A stretch of 64,000 nt of DNA from contig CALUTJ010000009.1 of the NCBI GenBank assembly GCA_944323685.1, forward strand, positions 24,919 through 88,918, given 5' to 3'. The translations under genes were made by a program, and so were the position numbers. Shown piece after piece: positions 1-9,231 of the stretch (the stretch's first letter is position 1; every line of letters begins with the position of its first letter). Origin of the DNA: Candidatus Gastranaerophilales bacterium (GTDB lineage: Bacteria > Cyanobacteriota > Vampirovibrionia > Gastranaerophilales > Gastranaerophilaceae). The notes under the pieces are model-generated. The model saw only the letters and a program-made list of their open reading frames with translations. It ran no database searches and was not told the DNA's origin.

Positions 1-941
1 TGGTAATCCGCTTCGATTTCAAGAAAATCTTTTGCAAATTTTTGAAGCGTTATATTTTTTTTGTTTGCAAGCGGTTTTACAATATTCACAACCTCATTAA
101 CAGAAGTTTGAAGATTGAATTTGCAAAGTGCAAGTTTTATTGCTTTTGCTTCTATTTTGGAAAGCTCAAGAATTTCGTTTATCATTCCGAGCAAATGCAG
201 TCCTGATACGTGGATATCTGTCACATATTCCGTCTGTTTGTCATTTAACGGGCCGAAAATTTTCATATTTAATGCTTCTGAAAAGCCAATAATGGCATTC
301 AGCGGGGTTCTCAGTTCATGAGAAATGTTTGCAAGAAACTCATTCTTAACCTTATCAGCGGCAAGAATTTTTTCATTCTGTTTTTTTATTGTCGCAAAGG
401 CTTCTGTCTTTTCTATAATACTGTCTTGCAATGCCCTGAGCTGTAGTTTGAACACGTTAGAGAGTTCTGAATCTTTTATTGAATATGATATTAATGCAGC
501 AAGAGCAACAGCCAGTTCTTCGTCCTGTCTGGTAAAAGGATAAGCTTTTGGTCTAGCAATCAGCATAAAACCGAAGACTGTTTCTCTGATGTTTAGCTTT
601 GCTATCAAAAAGTCAGAGCCTGTTTTTTTGAGTTTTAATGCATTAAAAAACGATGAGTTTTCATCAAAAGTAAAAACACTTGTGTCGTAAAGTTTATTTT
701 TTAAAATTTCCGGAAAATTTATTGTATTTTTATCCGGTTCGACAGGCAAATCCTTGCAGGAAAACATTTTGTACTGTATATTTGCACAGCCTGCGTTGAG
801 ATAACAAATGTATGCACAGTCAAAATCTACGATTTTTTGAAATTGCAGTATTGATTTTGCAAAATTCTTGTCTAAATCATCATCTGATGACAAAATATCC
901 GGAATATTTTCTAAAACCTGTTTAAATTTATTTTCGTTCAT
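1..941 (-). CDS. Sensor histidine kinase, C-terminus cut by window edge
   Basis: An open frame reads on the minus strand from ATG at 941 to the window edge (313 codons, no stop). Residues about 20-150 resemble a GAF-type sensing domain and no membrane segment is visible, so the sensor is probably cytosolic. A helical linker (about 160-198) leads to the HisKA H-box FLANISHELRTPLN, with the phospho-accepting His at residue 208. The ATP-binding half lies outside the window. Kinases of this family autophosphorylate on that His and pass the phosphate to a response regulator; neither the signal nor the partner can be seen here. It is divergent from the transglycosylase gene that follows. The family call is firm; the GAF call is a by-eye judgement. 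Confidence 0.9.
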   Translation of the reverse strand, partial: MNENKFKQVLENIPDILSSDDDLDKNFAKSILQFQKIVDFDCAYICYLNAGCANIQYKMFSCKDLPVEPDKNTINFPEILKNKLYDTSVFTFDENSSFFNALKLKKTGSDFLIAKLNIRETVFGFMLIARPKAYPFTRQDEELAVALAALISYSIKDSELSNVFKLQLRALQDSIIEKTEAFATIKKQNEKILAADKVKNEFLANISHELRTPLNAIIGFSEALNMKIFGPLNDKQTEYVTDIHVSGLHLLGMINEILELSKIEAKAIKLALCKFNLQTSVNEVVNIVKPLANKKNITLQKFAKDFLEIEADY

Positions 942-983
942 TGTTAATTTATTATATTGTTTATAAATTTTGTGTTCAAGTTA

Positions 984-1014
984 TTTACATTTTTAATATC
1001 TTTTGTGCTAAAAT
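984..1014 (+). promoter_or_regulatory. Candidate promoter of the transglycosylase gene
   Basis: TTTACA (984-989) and TAAAAT (1009-1014) lie 19 bases apart, slightly wide for a housekeeping sigma promoter. Transcription would start near 1021, downstream of the upstream TTG alternative at 957, which supports the ATG at 1065 as the true start. Confidence 0.35.
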
Positions 1015-1064
1015 GTCTGTTGCCGAAACCATTATTTTTAATTAATAACAATAGGACAACAAAA

Positions 1065-1946
1065 ATGATTCGCAAACTAGCAAAAGCCGGTGTTGTTTAT
1101 CGGGCTTACAGAATCAACTTTAACAGACATAAAAAGATAAAAAAATTTGCTAAAGCAATGGAATACGGAGCAATGGGCTCTCTTGCAACAATACAGGCAG
1201 GGTATTTGTTAAGACAGCCTGTTGTTGAACAATTTATCAAAACAGTACCAAAATCAGATATAAAAATTACACATTTGTCCAAAGATGCAAAACTTGGCCC
1301 TATGCCGTATGTTGCATCAAAAACCAAAGATGTGTTCATGGATTCTTTATTTAGATTAAGCAGCTATATAAAACCGCTTTATACATATGCAGTACCTAAG
1401 GTTTCTTCAAAAGAAAGATTGCTGCAAAAACATATGATTTTTAAAATTATGGAAGAGGATAAAAACCTTCCGCTGAATTTGAATAAAAATAAGATGGCAT
1501 CAACGATATTGAATATTTCAAACGAGCTCGGGGTAGACCCGATAACTATTGCCTGCATAATAAAACAGGAAACCCACTTTCATAGCGGTTTAAACGGAAA
1601 CGGTGCGAAAGGATTGATGCAAATTACAAGAATAACGGTTAAGGATATGTATCAAAAAGGTCGTGCCCGTCTATATCACGATGCATTAAATGACCTGAAA
1701 AAAGATCACCCTACTCACAAATCATTGTTTAGTGAGCTGCAAAATCATGATTCCATAAACATAAAAGTAGGGGCTATGGCATATCTGATGCGTCTGCAAC
1801 AATCCGGAGGCAATGTTAAACAAGCACTGAAAAATTACAACGGCAGCAGTTTAAAAGAACGTTATGCCCGTGAGGTTTTTGGAGATATTCAAAAATACAC
1901 GGCAGAGTATGAAAAACTTAAAAAATCATCGTCAAAACCGGCTTAA
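1065..1946 (+). CDS. Lytic transglycosylase, SLT domain
   Basis: The C-terminal half (about residues 145-275) is an SLT-type lysozyme-like domain: IIKQETHF carries the probable catalytic Glu169, followed by the family motif GAKGLMQIT and the substrate-groove segment NYNGSS. Such enzymes cut peptidoglycan between MurNAc and GlcNAc, giving 1,6-anhydro ends. The N-terminal 140 residues are basic and not recognised, and no clean signal peptide is seen. I use ATG 1065, with AGGAC upstream, rather than an in-frame TTG at 957, because the likely promoter lies between them. It is divergent from the sensor kinase and is followed by an orphan gene on the same strand. The family is certain; how the protein is exported is unclear. 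Confidence 0.88.
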   Translation: MIRKLAKAGVVYRAYRINFNRHKKIKKFAKAMEYGAMGSLATIQAGYLLRQPVVEQFIKTVPKSDIKITHLSKDAKLGPMPYVASKTKDVFMDSLFRLSSYIKPLYTYAVPKVSSKERLLQKHMIFKIMEEDKNLPLNLNKNKMASTILNISNELGVDPITIACIIKQETHFHSGLNGNGAKGLMQITRITVKDMYQKGRARLYHDALNDLKKDHPTHKSLFSELQNHDSINIKVGAMAYLMRLQQSGGNVKQALKNYNGSSLKERYAREVFGDIQKYTAEYEKLKKSSSKPA

Positions 1947-2070
1947 ATAAATATTATTCTGATACAATCATTTTTTGTTAATTTCAATATGCAAATTTAA
2001 AAATTAAGGGCAATTTTTTTACCAAAAAATACTTTATATAGCTATAGGTGAGGTAAAAGGTCAGACAGAT

Positions 2071-3228
2071 ATGCCCATTTCTTTTAACAATATTCCGAAA
2101 CTGGTGGCTTATGTAAGAAAGCCTGCTGAAAGTATAATTTCTACAAGAAAAATAACAACTCCGATACAACCGGAAGAATTAAGATATGCAGGTGCTAAAG
2201 CATATGAACAAATGCCTCTTGTTTTCAAAATTCATAACGGTTTGTTAAAAGGATTGACTATTAAGGAGCTTGAGCGGTTAGATTCGGCTCTGCTGGGTAT
2301 AAAAGGGTTCAGGCTTAAAGGTTTGCCATCCACATCACATCTGAACGAAGCGGAACGTGAAATTTTATCAAAACAATTAAATAAATTTCGTGACGTAAAC
2401 CCTTTTGTCTTTATGTCACTCGGCGCACGTCCGGCAATGGTAACAACAAGTTCTGATATTCTGTTAAAAGTCAAATCAAAAAACTTTGACACTCTGTTAC
2501 GTACCCTCGGGGAGTATGAAAATACCTTTATTTTTAATAAAAAAGCGACTTTAGAGCATATTGCAAAAAATAAAAGTTTTTATACCCAGAGGCTCAACCT
2601 GCCTAAAAACGCCGCTGATGAAGATATCTATAAGATTTTAACAGGTGAAAACAGCCCCTTAAAAGACGAAAATGGCGGGTGTGATTTAATAGGATTGTTA
2701 TTTGGATTTCCTAAAAAAAATTCAATGATATACAAACTTGAACGCGATGCCGGTATAGATGTTTTATTAAGAAAAAATCCCGAAAAATTTAAAGAAGCTC
2801 TGCTTAAAGAACTGCATTCTCCGGATTGTGTTTATGCCAAATTTGACGATGTCTTCAAAAAAGAGTTGGAAAATACAATAAAATCAATCAGTACAGTGGG
2901 GCATTCCGATGATTTGGGGTTGCCTTTAGGGTACACTTTTGTAAATTTTGCCGGTGAAACATCTGAAGTTGTTAGAATAAATCAAAAGCTCAGAGAGATT
3001 TTGCCAAAACTTGAAAAAATAAATGCGGCAAATCAAAAAGCAAAAGACGAGGAATTTTTCCGCGGTTTAACCGATGCAAACCCTCAGAAGGAGTTGGATG
3101 AATTTATAAAAAGTTTGCAGGAAGAATCCTCTAAATTGCAGGGGTCCGTGAATCCGCAAGCAGTATTTGAAGATTTTTTAACAAATGTACAAAAAGAACT
3201 CGACAAAACACAAAATCCGTTTCGTTAA
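2071..3228 (+). CDS. Uncharacterised protein, 385 residues
   Basis: No family is recognised. The product is soluble-looking, with no signal peptide or membrane segment, rich in Lys, Glu and Leu, and predominantly helical by composition. The last 100 residues (KLEKINAANQKAKDE onward) look like a charged, possibly coiled tail. The opening MPISFNNI resembles MKISFQGI of the gene starting at 18575, a start style that may be shared by orphan families in this lineage. It follows the transglycosylase after 124 bp on the same strand and ends at a shared bidirectional terminator. ATG 2071 is the first good start; the Shine-Dalgarno (AAAAGG) is weak. The gene is surely real because of its length and codon pattern, but its function is unknown. 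Confidence 0.8.
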   Translation: MPISFNNIPKLVAYVRKPAESIISTRKITTPIQPEELRYAGAKAYEQMPLVFKIHNGLLKGLTIKELERLDSALLGIKGFRLKGLPSTSHLNEAEREILSKQLNKFRDVNPFVFMSLGARPAMVTTSSDILLKVKSKNFDTLLRTLGEYENTFIFNKKATLEHIAKNKSFYTQRLNLPKNAADEDIYKILTGENSPLKDENGGCDLIGLLFGFPKKNSMIYKLERDAGIDVLLRKNPEKFKEALLKELHSPDCVYAKFDDVFKKELENTIKSISTVGHSDDLGLPLGYTFVNFAGETSEVVRINQKLREILPKLEKINAANQKAKDEEFFRGLTDANPQKELDEFIKSLQEESSKLQGSVNPQAVFEDFLTNVQKELDKTQNPFR

Positions 3229-3235
3229 ATCTTAT

Positions 3236-3270
3236 AAAAAACGGCCTTCCTTTTGAGAAGACCGCTTTTT
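3236..3270. terminator. Bidirectional intrinsic terminator
   Basis: A hairpin with arms CGGcCTTC (3242-3249) and GAAGaCCG (3257-3264), one internal mismatch and a 7-base loop, is preceded by an A-run and followed by a T-run. It can therefore stop transcripts from the plus-strand orphan gene (ends 3228) and from the minus-strand aldolase (ends 3286). Confidence 0.8.
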
Positions 3271-3285
3271 AAAACAGTGATTTTA

Positions 3286-4245
3286 TTAGTCGTCAGCGTG
3301 ACCTGCTGTGCCTAATACATCTCTCATTTTGTGTATAACCATTTCTTTAACGGCTGTTCTTCCTGGGCCCATATATTCACGAGGGTCGAATTTTTCAGGA
3401 TGTTCAATGAAGAATTCTCTGATAGTAGAAGTCATAGCCAATCTCAAGTCTGTATCGATATTGATTTTAGCTACACCGTGTTTAGAAGCGTAGTTAAGCA
3501 TATCTTCGGGAACACCTTGAGCATCAGGCAATTGACCGCCGTATTTGTTGCATTTTTCAACAAATGCTTTAGGTACTGAAGATGAACCGTGAAGAACGAT
3601 AGGATAATCGTAACCAACAACATCGTAGATAGCTTTTTTGCATTCAGCCAATCTTTCAAAGTCGAGTTTAGCTTCGCCTTTGAATTTGTAAGCACCGTGA
3701 GAAGTACCTATAGCAATAGCAAGTGAATCGCAGCCTGTTTCTTTAACAAATCTTGCTGCTTCTTCAGGATCTGTATAAGTTGCGTGGTGAGCTGCAACTT
3801 TAACGTCGTCTTCAACACCGGCTAATTTACCGAGTTCTGCTTCAACTGAAACGCCTCTTTCGTGAGCGTATTCAACAACTTTTTTAGTTAAAGCGATGTT
3901 TTCTTCGAGCGGGAATCTTGAACCGTCAATCATAACGGAAGAGAAACCGCCGTCGATACAAGCTTTACAAATGTCGAAATCTGCACCGTGGTCTAAGTGA
4001 AGAGCGATAGGTACAGTAGTTGTAGCTAATGCTGCTTCTACCAGTTTGATTAAGTAAGTTTGGTTAGCGTATTTTCTTGCACCTGCGGATACTTGAAGAA
4101 TGATAGGTGATCTTGTTTCTTCAGCAGCTTCTGCAATACCTTGCAAGATTTCCATGTTGTTAACGTTGTAAGCACCGATAGCATATTTGCCTGCGAGTGC
4201 TTTTTTGAACATTTCGCCTGTTCCTACTAATTTTCTTTCTGCCAT
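3286..4245 (-). CDS. fba: Class II fructose-bisphosphate aldolase
   Basis: This is a full-length (319 residues) class II, zinc-dependent aldolase. It splits fructose 1,6-bisphosphate into DHAP and glyceraldehyde 3-phosphate in glycolysis, and runs in reverse in gluconeogenesis. Visible hallmarks are the zinc/substrate segment IALHLDHGADF, the VEAELGKLAG region, IGTSHGAY, PIVLHGSSSVP and the C-terminal substrate loop INIDTDLRLA. The start is ATG 4245, with GAGGAG upstream. The gene appears monocistronic: it shares a terminator with the convergent plus-strand gene and has its own leader upstream. Codon use looks optimised, consistent with high expression. The call is unambiguous. Confidence 0.97.
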   Translation of the reverse strand: MAERKLVGTGEMFKKALAGKYAIGAYNVNNMEILQGIAEAAEETRSPIILQVSAGARKYANQTYLIKLVEAALATTTVPIALHLDHGADFDICKACIDGGFSSVMIDGSRFPLEENIALTKKVVEYAHERGVSVEAELGKLAGVEDDVKVAAHHATYTDPEEAARFVKETGCDSLAIAIGTSHGAYKFKGEAKLDFERLAECKKAIYDVVGYDYPIVLHGSSSVPKAFVEKCNKYGGQLPDAQGVPEDMLNYASKHGVAKINIDTDLRLAMTSTIREFFIEHPEKFDPREYMGPGRTAVKEMVIHKMRDVLGTAGHADD

Positions 4246-4339
4246 GAGTTTTTCTCCTCTTTTTTACTCGAGCATATTCATGACAAAAGTATCGCAAAAA
4301 AAGGTTTTTTACAAGATTTTTTATATATTAAAATTATTC

Positions 4340-5257
4340 TTAGTTTTCTTTTTTCTGAAGGTGCTCTGCCAGTATATTTCCAAGCCCTATTGCTGCACTC
4401 AGCACAACTGCAACCTGAGCATATGATTTAAACGCAGACAGATAATTTTTATTTAACCGTTTTATTTGTGTCGGGTTTAAGTATTTTTTTGCAAGTTTTA
4501 TTCCTTTAATTGAAGCGACCCCTTCTTCTGCTAACATGGGCAGAAAACTTACAAATGTTATTTTGCCGGAATTGTTTTTAACAAAGTCTTTTGTTTTTTC
4601 CCACAGTGATTTGGGCTGTGTTTCTGATTCGGGTTTTACCCTGTGGAATAAACCCGCGGCAAAAAGGCCTAACCCTAAAACAGGTACTCCATACGGGGTA
4701 ATGTTTCTTAATTTTTGCATAAATCTCATGGTTTTTGAGGAGTTGTAATTCAATGCGTGTCCTATTTCGTGGAACACAGATGAGAAAAGGCCTTTCTCTC
4801 CTATATAAACTTTATTGTTTTTAGGCTCAAATGCGGCGTTGGCTCCGTATTTGAACATTTGTGTAAAGCTGTCTGCAATGTTTTTTGCAAAAGGGGCTTT
4901 TTTTATAGCAGTTTTTAATTCGTTAACAACTTCGTTGATATTTTTGTCGTTTACTGTTTTTAGCGTTACTCCTTTAGAAGCAAGCCCCGAGTCTTGTATT
5001 GCTTTTTTAGCAATTGCTTTTATATTTTCGAAAGTGTCAACATCAGGCATGTCATTTTGCATATAACGGCTAATCATTTGCATACAACTGTTGCTTTTAG
5101 GCATAACCGTATCTGCAAGAACTGCCCCTGATGGGATTACACCTACCGCAAGTCCGGCTGCAATAGCTTTAACACTCCTTTTGGGGTTTTTATTTTGAGT
5201 TTTGTTTTGAACGTTATTATTGTTGACGGCAGTAGTGTCTATCCCTTGCACATGCAT
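4340..5257 (-). CDS. Membrane protein with HExxH motif, putative metallopeptidase
   Basis: Not a family I recognise by name. Residues about 30-50 are hydrophobic (signal or anchor), and two or three further hydrophobic stretches occur near 193-210, 238-255 and 285-300. The soluble middle part holds SVFHEIGHALNYN, an HExxH zinc-binding motif (His163, Glu164, His167) typical of gluzincin/metzincin-type peptidases; a third ligand could not be fixed. The N-terminus is Asn/Gln-rich. Start ATG 5257 has AAGGAAG upstream. It stands alone between fba and the patatin gene, all on the minus strand. A second, unrelated HExxH orphan occurs at 26704. Peptidase activity is inference from the motif and context only. 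Confidence 0.7.
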   Translation of the reverse strand: MHVQGIDTTAVNNNNVQNKTQNKNPKRSVKAIAAGLAVGVIPSGAVLADTVMPKSNSCMQMISRYMQNDMPDVDTFENIKAIAKKAIQDSGLASKGVTLKTVNDKNINEVVNELKTAIKKAPFAKNIADSFTQMFKYGANAAFEPKNNKVYIGEKGLFSSVFHEIGHALNYNSSKTMRFMQKLRNITPYGVPVLGLGLFAAGLFHRVKPESETQPKSLWEKTKDFVKNNSGKITFVSFLPMLAEEGVASIKGIKLAKKYLNPTQIKRLNKNYLSAFKSYAQVAVVLSAAIGLGNILAEHLQKKEN

Positions 5258-5366
5258 TTTTTACTTCCTTTTTGCTTCACACTTAAATGAAAAACAAATC
5301 AGCGACAAAATTTGCATTTATTTTGGTGCTCTTTTGCAAAATTGTAACAAAAATTGGGGAAGAAAA

Positions 5367-6575
5367 TCAGTTTTCTGTTTCTTTTATGTATTCTTCAATC
5401 TCCATGCAGCGTTCAAGCACATCGTTATAAAGATTGTTCAAATAAAATTCAACCTCTCTTGCGTCTTTAAGCTTTGTCTTTTTCCAGAAAAAGCTTTCCG
5501 TAATGTGAGAAAAAAAGTAATCTTTAAATTTCACAATTGAGTCATAAATAGCGGAATCAATGTATCTTTTTGCTTCGCTCAAATAAATGAACAAATCGCA
5601 CATCTGAGATTTTGCTTTTATTACCCTGTCTGTAGCCAGTGAGTTTTTTATTTTTATCAGGTGGTCTAAAATCACGGTGTATCTTGGCAGAAGTTCTTTT
5701 TTCTTTTGCGGAAGCGTCTTTTTAAAATATTCAATTGTTGTAGCGTAGCCTATTTCTACGAGTTTATCCCTTTCAGACTGCGGCAATGTAAACTGGACCG
5801 GCAATATGTGGTCTGTATCTATTTTTATGTAATCAAACTTGTCTTTAGGCTGATAAGTTTGCATAATATATTCGGTTGCAAAATTTGACATTGTCGCAAA
5901 AACAGCGTTTAGATATTCAACCGAGTTTTTTACGTCCGGCCAGTATTTTCCGCCTTCAAGTCTGAATTCAATAACCCTGCAATCTTTAGGACATAATATG
6001 TCGCAAATTCTCCACATCGGCCAGCTTTTCATAATATCGCCGTCTATGAGGACATTGTCTTCAAACTCAAACGGTTCCAAAAGCCCCGGCAGTGAGGTAG
6101 AAATTCTTACAGCCTGAGCGACTTCAAAATCCGGTGTTGTGTATTTGGAAAATACGTAAGGGGTGCAGCCGTTTATATTTGTTGTTATGACAAAGAAATC
6201 TTTGTCTATGTCTTTAAAAGTTACGGGCTGGTTTTTGCCTTTTTCATATTTTTCTCCGTAAAATTTTTTTTCAATGCCCGTGCGTATCCAGTCGAGAAAA
6301 TGTTCTCCTTTGCTTATTGCAAACTTTTTTGTTATATCAAGCCTTACATCGCGAAAAAGGTCAAAATTAACTTCTTTAAAAATTTCTTCAAACTCTTCAT
6401 ATGTATAATCTAAAGAAGCATAAGCCGCGAAAACAGCACCGACAGAGGAGCCGGCAAATGATTTTATTTGTACGCCGATTTCCTTCATTGCACGCAGTGC
6501 ACCTAAATAAGCAAGCCCTCTTATTGCCCCGCCTCCGAAAATGCAAAGATACTGTTTTGAACCGATATCGCTCAA
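5367..6575 (-). CDS. Patatin-like phospholipase/acyl hydrolase
   Basis: The N-terminal 190 residues form a patatin domain: the oxyanion-hole motif GGGAIRG, the nucleophile elbow GSSVG (Ser44) and the catalytic Asp in IDGD (Asp178), giving a Ser-Asp dyad. These enzymes release fatty acids from phospholipids or other lipids. The C-terminal 200 residues are helical, charged and unrecognised. No signal peptide is seen, so a cytosolic or membrane-peripheral enzyme is likely. Translation probably starts at TTG 6575 because AAAGGAG sits five bases upstream and no ATG occurs before residue 30, inside the catalytic domain. It is transcribed from its own unit on the minus strand; the upstream gene ends in a strong terminator. 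Confidence 0.88.
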   Translation of the reverse strand: MSDIGSKQYLCIFGGGAIRGLAYLGALRAMKEIGVQIKSFAGSSVGAVFAAYASLDYTYEEFEEIFKEVNFDLFRDVRLDITKKFAISKGEHFLDWIRTGIEKKFYGEKYEKGKNQPVTFKDIDKDFFVITTNINGCTPYVFSKYTTPDFEVAQAVRISTSLPGLLEPFEFEDNVLIDGDIMKSWPMWRICDILCPKDCRVIEFRLEGGKYWPDVKNSVEYLNAVFATMSNFATEYIMQTYQPKDKFDYIKIDTDHILPVQFTLPQSERDKLVEIGYATTIEYFKKTLPQKKKELLPRYTVILDHLIKIKNSLATDRVIKAKSQMCDLFIYLSEAKRYIDSAIYDSIVKFKDYFFSHITESFFWKKTKLKDAREVEFYLNNLYNDVLERCMEIEEYIKETEN

Positions 6576-6694
6576 GCAAACTCCTTTGTTTTGCCTTTAT
6601 TTTGTTCTTTTATTAAATCATAAATCATTGTACAAAAATACAAAACAGCTCAAATATCCCTCTGTTGGATGATATCTGATTGATATTAAAGAGC

Positions 6695-6717
6695 AAAAAA
6701 AAGAGGCTCAAAGCCTC
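6695..6717 (-). terminator. Intrinsic terminator after the AMIN-like gene
   Basis: On the minus strand GAGGCT-TTG-AGCCTC is followed by eight T residues, a compact perfect hairpin with a U-tract just downstream of the gene ending at 6767. Confidence 0.85.
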
Positions 6718-6766
6718 GTGTATATTGTTGAGTATCGTCTATTTAATTTCTCTCTCTCATGGTCTT

Positions 6767-7993
6767 TTAAAAAGCTCTCTTAGGTGTGTGTGCTTGAGCT
6801 TTTCTCAAATTTTCTTTTAATCCTTTAGCAAGGTCAGCTCTGCCGTTTTTTTCATAAATTTTGGTAATGGATTCCAAAAATTTTACGCTGTCTAAATCAG
6901 ACGGAGTTGATTTTGTTGTTTGCATTTTAGGATTTGCTAAAGTCTGCGGTTTTGTTGCTACCGGAGTTGAAACAGGCTGATTTATTACAGGCTGTCTTTT
7001 TATAGGCGCAACTGATTGTCTGACAATTTGTCTGTGCTGCTGATTTTGCGGCATTGATGATGCAGCCTGATGCATAGGTCTTCTTCTCGGTATGCCGGAA
7101 ATCCCAGTCGGCTCAATATTTGTAGTATACGGATTTTTCTGGCTGTTTTGATATGCTCTAATTCCGTAACCTGCATTCAACGGGTTTACTGCTGCCAGTC
7201 CGTCAGGTCTTGATAAAACCATGTTGTCAGCCATTCTGCGGTTGAGCGCAATTTCTCTTTCCATTTGAGCTGATGATTTCGGTTTGGAAAGCAGCTCGCT
7301 CAGGCTTTGTTGTTTCTGTACGGGTTTCTTTTTAGGTCTGAACAGCATTGACGCAATGATAAATATCACACCCAGTATTGTAATAAGATTTATGTCGCCA
7401 GAGGCAGCTTTATTAACAACTTTTTTTGCAAATGTTTTTGCATTCACCAGCATTTCCCGTGAAACATGCATTTGCGTTAACATTTGATTAACCTGCGGAT
7501 TGGCAGTTTGATCATCTTGAACTTCCTCTTCCAAAGATGTTTGATTGTATACAGGTGTGTAGCTTGAAACAGGTGCACTGAGACTTATGGATTCATTTGC
7601 AGCGGGAGTGGCAGGAAGAGTTGCTGCGGATTGTTGTTTGTCAAAAAGTATTTTGCTGTCAGCAATATTTTCGCCCTTGAAAATTATTTTGATATCGCCT
7701 TTACCCGCCGGAGTAACCGTTACATTTTCGAGATTTGTGACGTTGTTATAAACTGTGTTTAAGTCGGGAGATACTTCAACATCTTTTAATTGCAGAGTTA
7801 ATTTGTTGTTATCAGCAGAAATTGTCTTTTTAATCTGAGCTGTTTCATCTGTTTTTAAAACGATTCCGTAGCCTGTGTCCAGCGCGTCAATTTGAATTTC
7901 TGAAAGAGTGTTTGCAAAACCTGCAGACATCCCCAGCAAAACGGCTAACCCCGCAATTGATAATTTTGTAGTGAATTTTACGATACTTCTCAT
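6767..7993 (-). CDS. Secreted/membrane protein with AMIN-like domain
   Basis: A classic signal peptide (residues 1-27, ending GMSAGFA) precedes a beta-rich segment (about 28-115) with the pattern of an AMIN domain, the cell-wall/pilus-targeting module found in AmiC amidases and PilQ secretins. A linker follows, then a hydrophobic stretch NLITILGVIFIIASMLF (about 200-218) and a long Gln/Pro/Ser-rich low-complexity tail. The last 35 residues (SVKFLESITKIYEKNGRADL) are helical and more conserved-looking. I choose ATG 7993, with GGGA upstream, over an in-frame ATG 33 bases earlier, because it begins exactly at the signal peptide. The most likely role is an envelope scaffold near the cell wall. 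The AMIN assignment is moderate; the export signal is clear. Confidence 0.72.
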   Translation of the reverse strand: MRSIVKFTTKLSIAGLAVLLGMSAGFANTLSEIQIDALDTGYGIVLKTDETAQIKKTISADNNKLTLQLKDVEVSPDLNTVYNNVTNLENVTVTPAGKGDIKIIFKGENIADSKILFDKQQSAATLPATPAANESISLSAPVSSYTPVYNQTSLEEEVQDDQTANPQVNQMLTQMHVSREMLVNAKTFAKKVVNKAASGDINLITILGVIFIIASMLFRPKKKPVQKQQSLSELLSKPKSSAQMEREIALNRRMADNMVLSRPDGLAAVNPLNAGYGIRAYQNSQKNPYTTNIEPTGISGIPRRRPMHQAASSMPQNQQHRQIVRQSVAPIKRQPVINQPVSTPVATKPQTLANPKMQTTKSTPSDLDSVKFLESITKIYEKNGRADLAKGLKENLRKAQAHTPKRAF

Positions 7994-8097
7994 TATTTCC
8001 CAATACTCCCAAGAGTTACTCAACATTGTTTACATATAAATCATACGGGGTTGGCATGTTAAAAACATCAATCACGGGTTTAAGATTTTGCAAAACC

Positions 8098-8119
8098 ATA
8101 TTGACCAGATGGTCAATAT
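8098..8119. repeat. Perfect 9-bp inverted repeat, candidate operator
   Basis: ATATTGACC and GGTCAATAT are separated by four bases, with no T-run, so it is not a terminator. It lies about 105 bp upstream of the AMIN-like gene on the minus strand, between that gene and the preceding one. The TTGACC arm could also serve as a -35 element, so a dimeric repressor bound here could block a promoter. Function is inferred. Confidence 0.4.
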
Positions 8120-8197
8120 ATAATTGTCATTAAGTCAGCCCGCGTATTTTTGAGGGGATTTTATAAGTAAACTTTTACGGGAAATGTAATGAAAAAT

Positions 8198-9205
8198 TTA
8201 TTCTTCAGATTCCTGCTGTTCTTTGAAGGAGTTAAGCAGGTCAAGCATTTCTTGCGAACCGTTAAGAATTATTGTTGCATTTGGTGAGAACAACGGGTCG
8301 CCGTTATGGTTTGAATATACATAAGAAACCATTGCTCCGCCTTTGTGCCCGTATTTGTTTTGGGATATTATATAATACGGCGAAAAGTCATCTTCCTTTT
8401 TATTTTCGGATAATGCTTTTTTAGTTAGAATCAAACTTTCGGATATTTTATTATACGAAAGCGAATAGTTTCCTTTTTCGCCGAGAGCATCGTTTAATGC
8501 AGATTTGAATTTTCTGACGGAGGTGTTTTCGTCGGCATAATCGTCAAAAATCATTATTCCGTTGATGCCTTCAATTTCGCGTTCGTATTTCCCGTTAGCA
8601 CTGACCACGGACATTGTTCCGTCAGACTTGATGTTAAAGGATTCAAACGGTACAGGGCCGTCTATTGTCATTGCCGGCATCCTGCTTAATACAACCGCAT
8701 CTTTTTCTTTGTCATATTTGAAAGAGTAGTTTTTTTCATCGTATACGGCACGGTCAAACATTGCCTTTTTGACAGCATTTATGTGTTTTTTTACCGTTTC
8801 GTTGTTTTCAATAAAAGGTTTTTCTGTATGTGTAACAAATGCTCCTGTCCCATCGCCGTTGTCTATGTAAGTATTTTCCGGCGGAACAAAATCTCTCCCG
8901 CCGATAAGAGCGGCAGAACCGTCATTTTGCAGTCGGTAAACATTGTGTTTTGGTGAATAATTCATTTTTTTGTCTTTTTTATGAATTAAAACAACCTCAT
9001 CAAATTCGGCATCATATCTCGGGATATAATTTTGGGATTTTAAATCTCTTACAAATTTTTGTTCTATGGGCATCGGGTTTTTGTCAGCTTTTTTTGCTCT
9101 GGATTTGTTGATAACAAAATCAGCAATTAAACCTGCGGCAATACCGCTTCCTAAAAACATAGCCGCTTTGGGCAATATTTTTTGAGCTTTTTTAACAATA
9201 GACAT
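8198..9205 (-). CDS. Uncharacterised protein with N-terminal membrane segment (frameshifted 5' end)
   Basis: No family is recognised. From ATG 9205 the product starts with a basic and then hydrophobic stretch (AAMFLGSGIAAGLIADFV), followed by about 300 soluble residues in which three similar beta-rich blocks can be sensed around YDAEFDEVVLIHKKDKK, YDKEKDAVVLSRMP and YNKISESLILTKKA. This suggests an internal threefold repeat. The true gene probably begins at 9372: codons in this frame continue upstream of 9205 (TTLGTTAGALAAG) to about 9295, where a one-base loss separates them from an ATG-started frame. As it stands the gene is broken or the assembly has an indel. It is on the minus strand, upstream of the AMIN-like gene. 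Confidence 0.65.
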   Translation of the reverse strand: MSIVKKAQKILPKAAMFLGSGIAAGLIADFVINKSRAKKADKNPMPIEQKFVRDLKSQNYIPRYDAEFDEVVLIHKKDKKMNYSPKHNVYRLQNDGSAALIGGRDFVPPENTYIDNGDGTGAFVTHTEKPFIENNETVKKHINAVKKAMFDRAVYDEKNYSFKYDKEKDAVVLSRMPAMTIDGPVPFESFNIKSDGTMSVVSANGKYEREIEGINGIMIFDDYADENTSVRKFKSALNDALGEKGNYSLSYNKISESLILTKKALSENKKEDDFSPYYIISQNKYGHKGGAMVSYVYSNHNGDPLFSPNATIILNGSQEMLDLLNSFKEQQESEE

Positions 9206-9231
9206 ACCGGTAAGGGCTTTGTTGCCGGCTG

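Noticed and set aside
957..1064. N-terminal extension of the transglycosylase from TTG 957
   Set aside because: No ribosome-binding site, and the most likely promoter lies inside this stretch.
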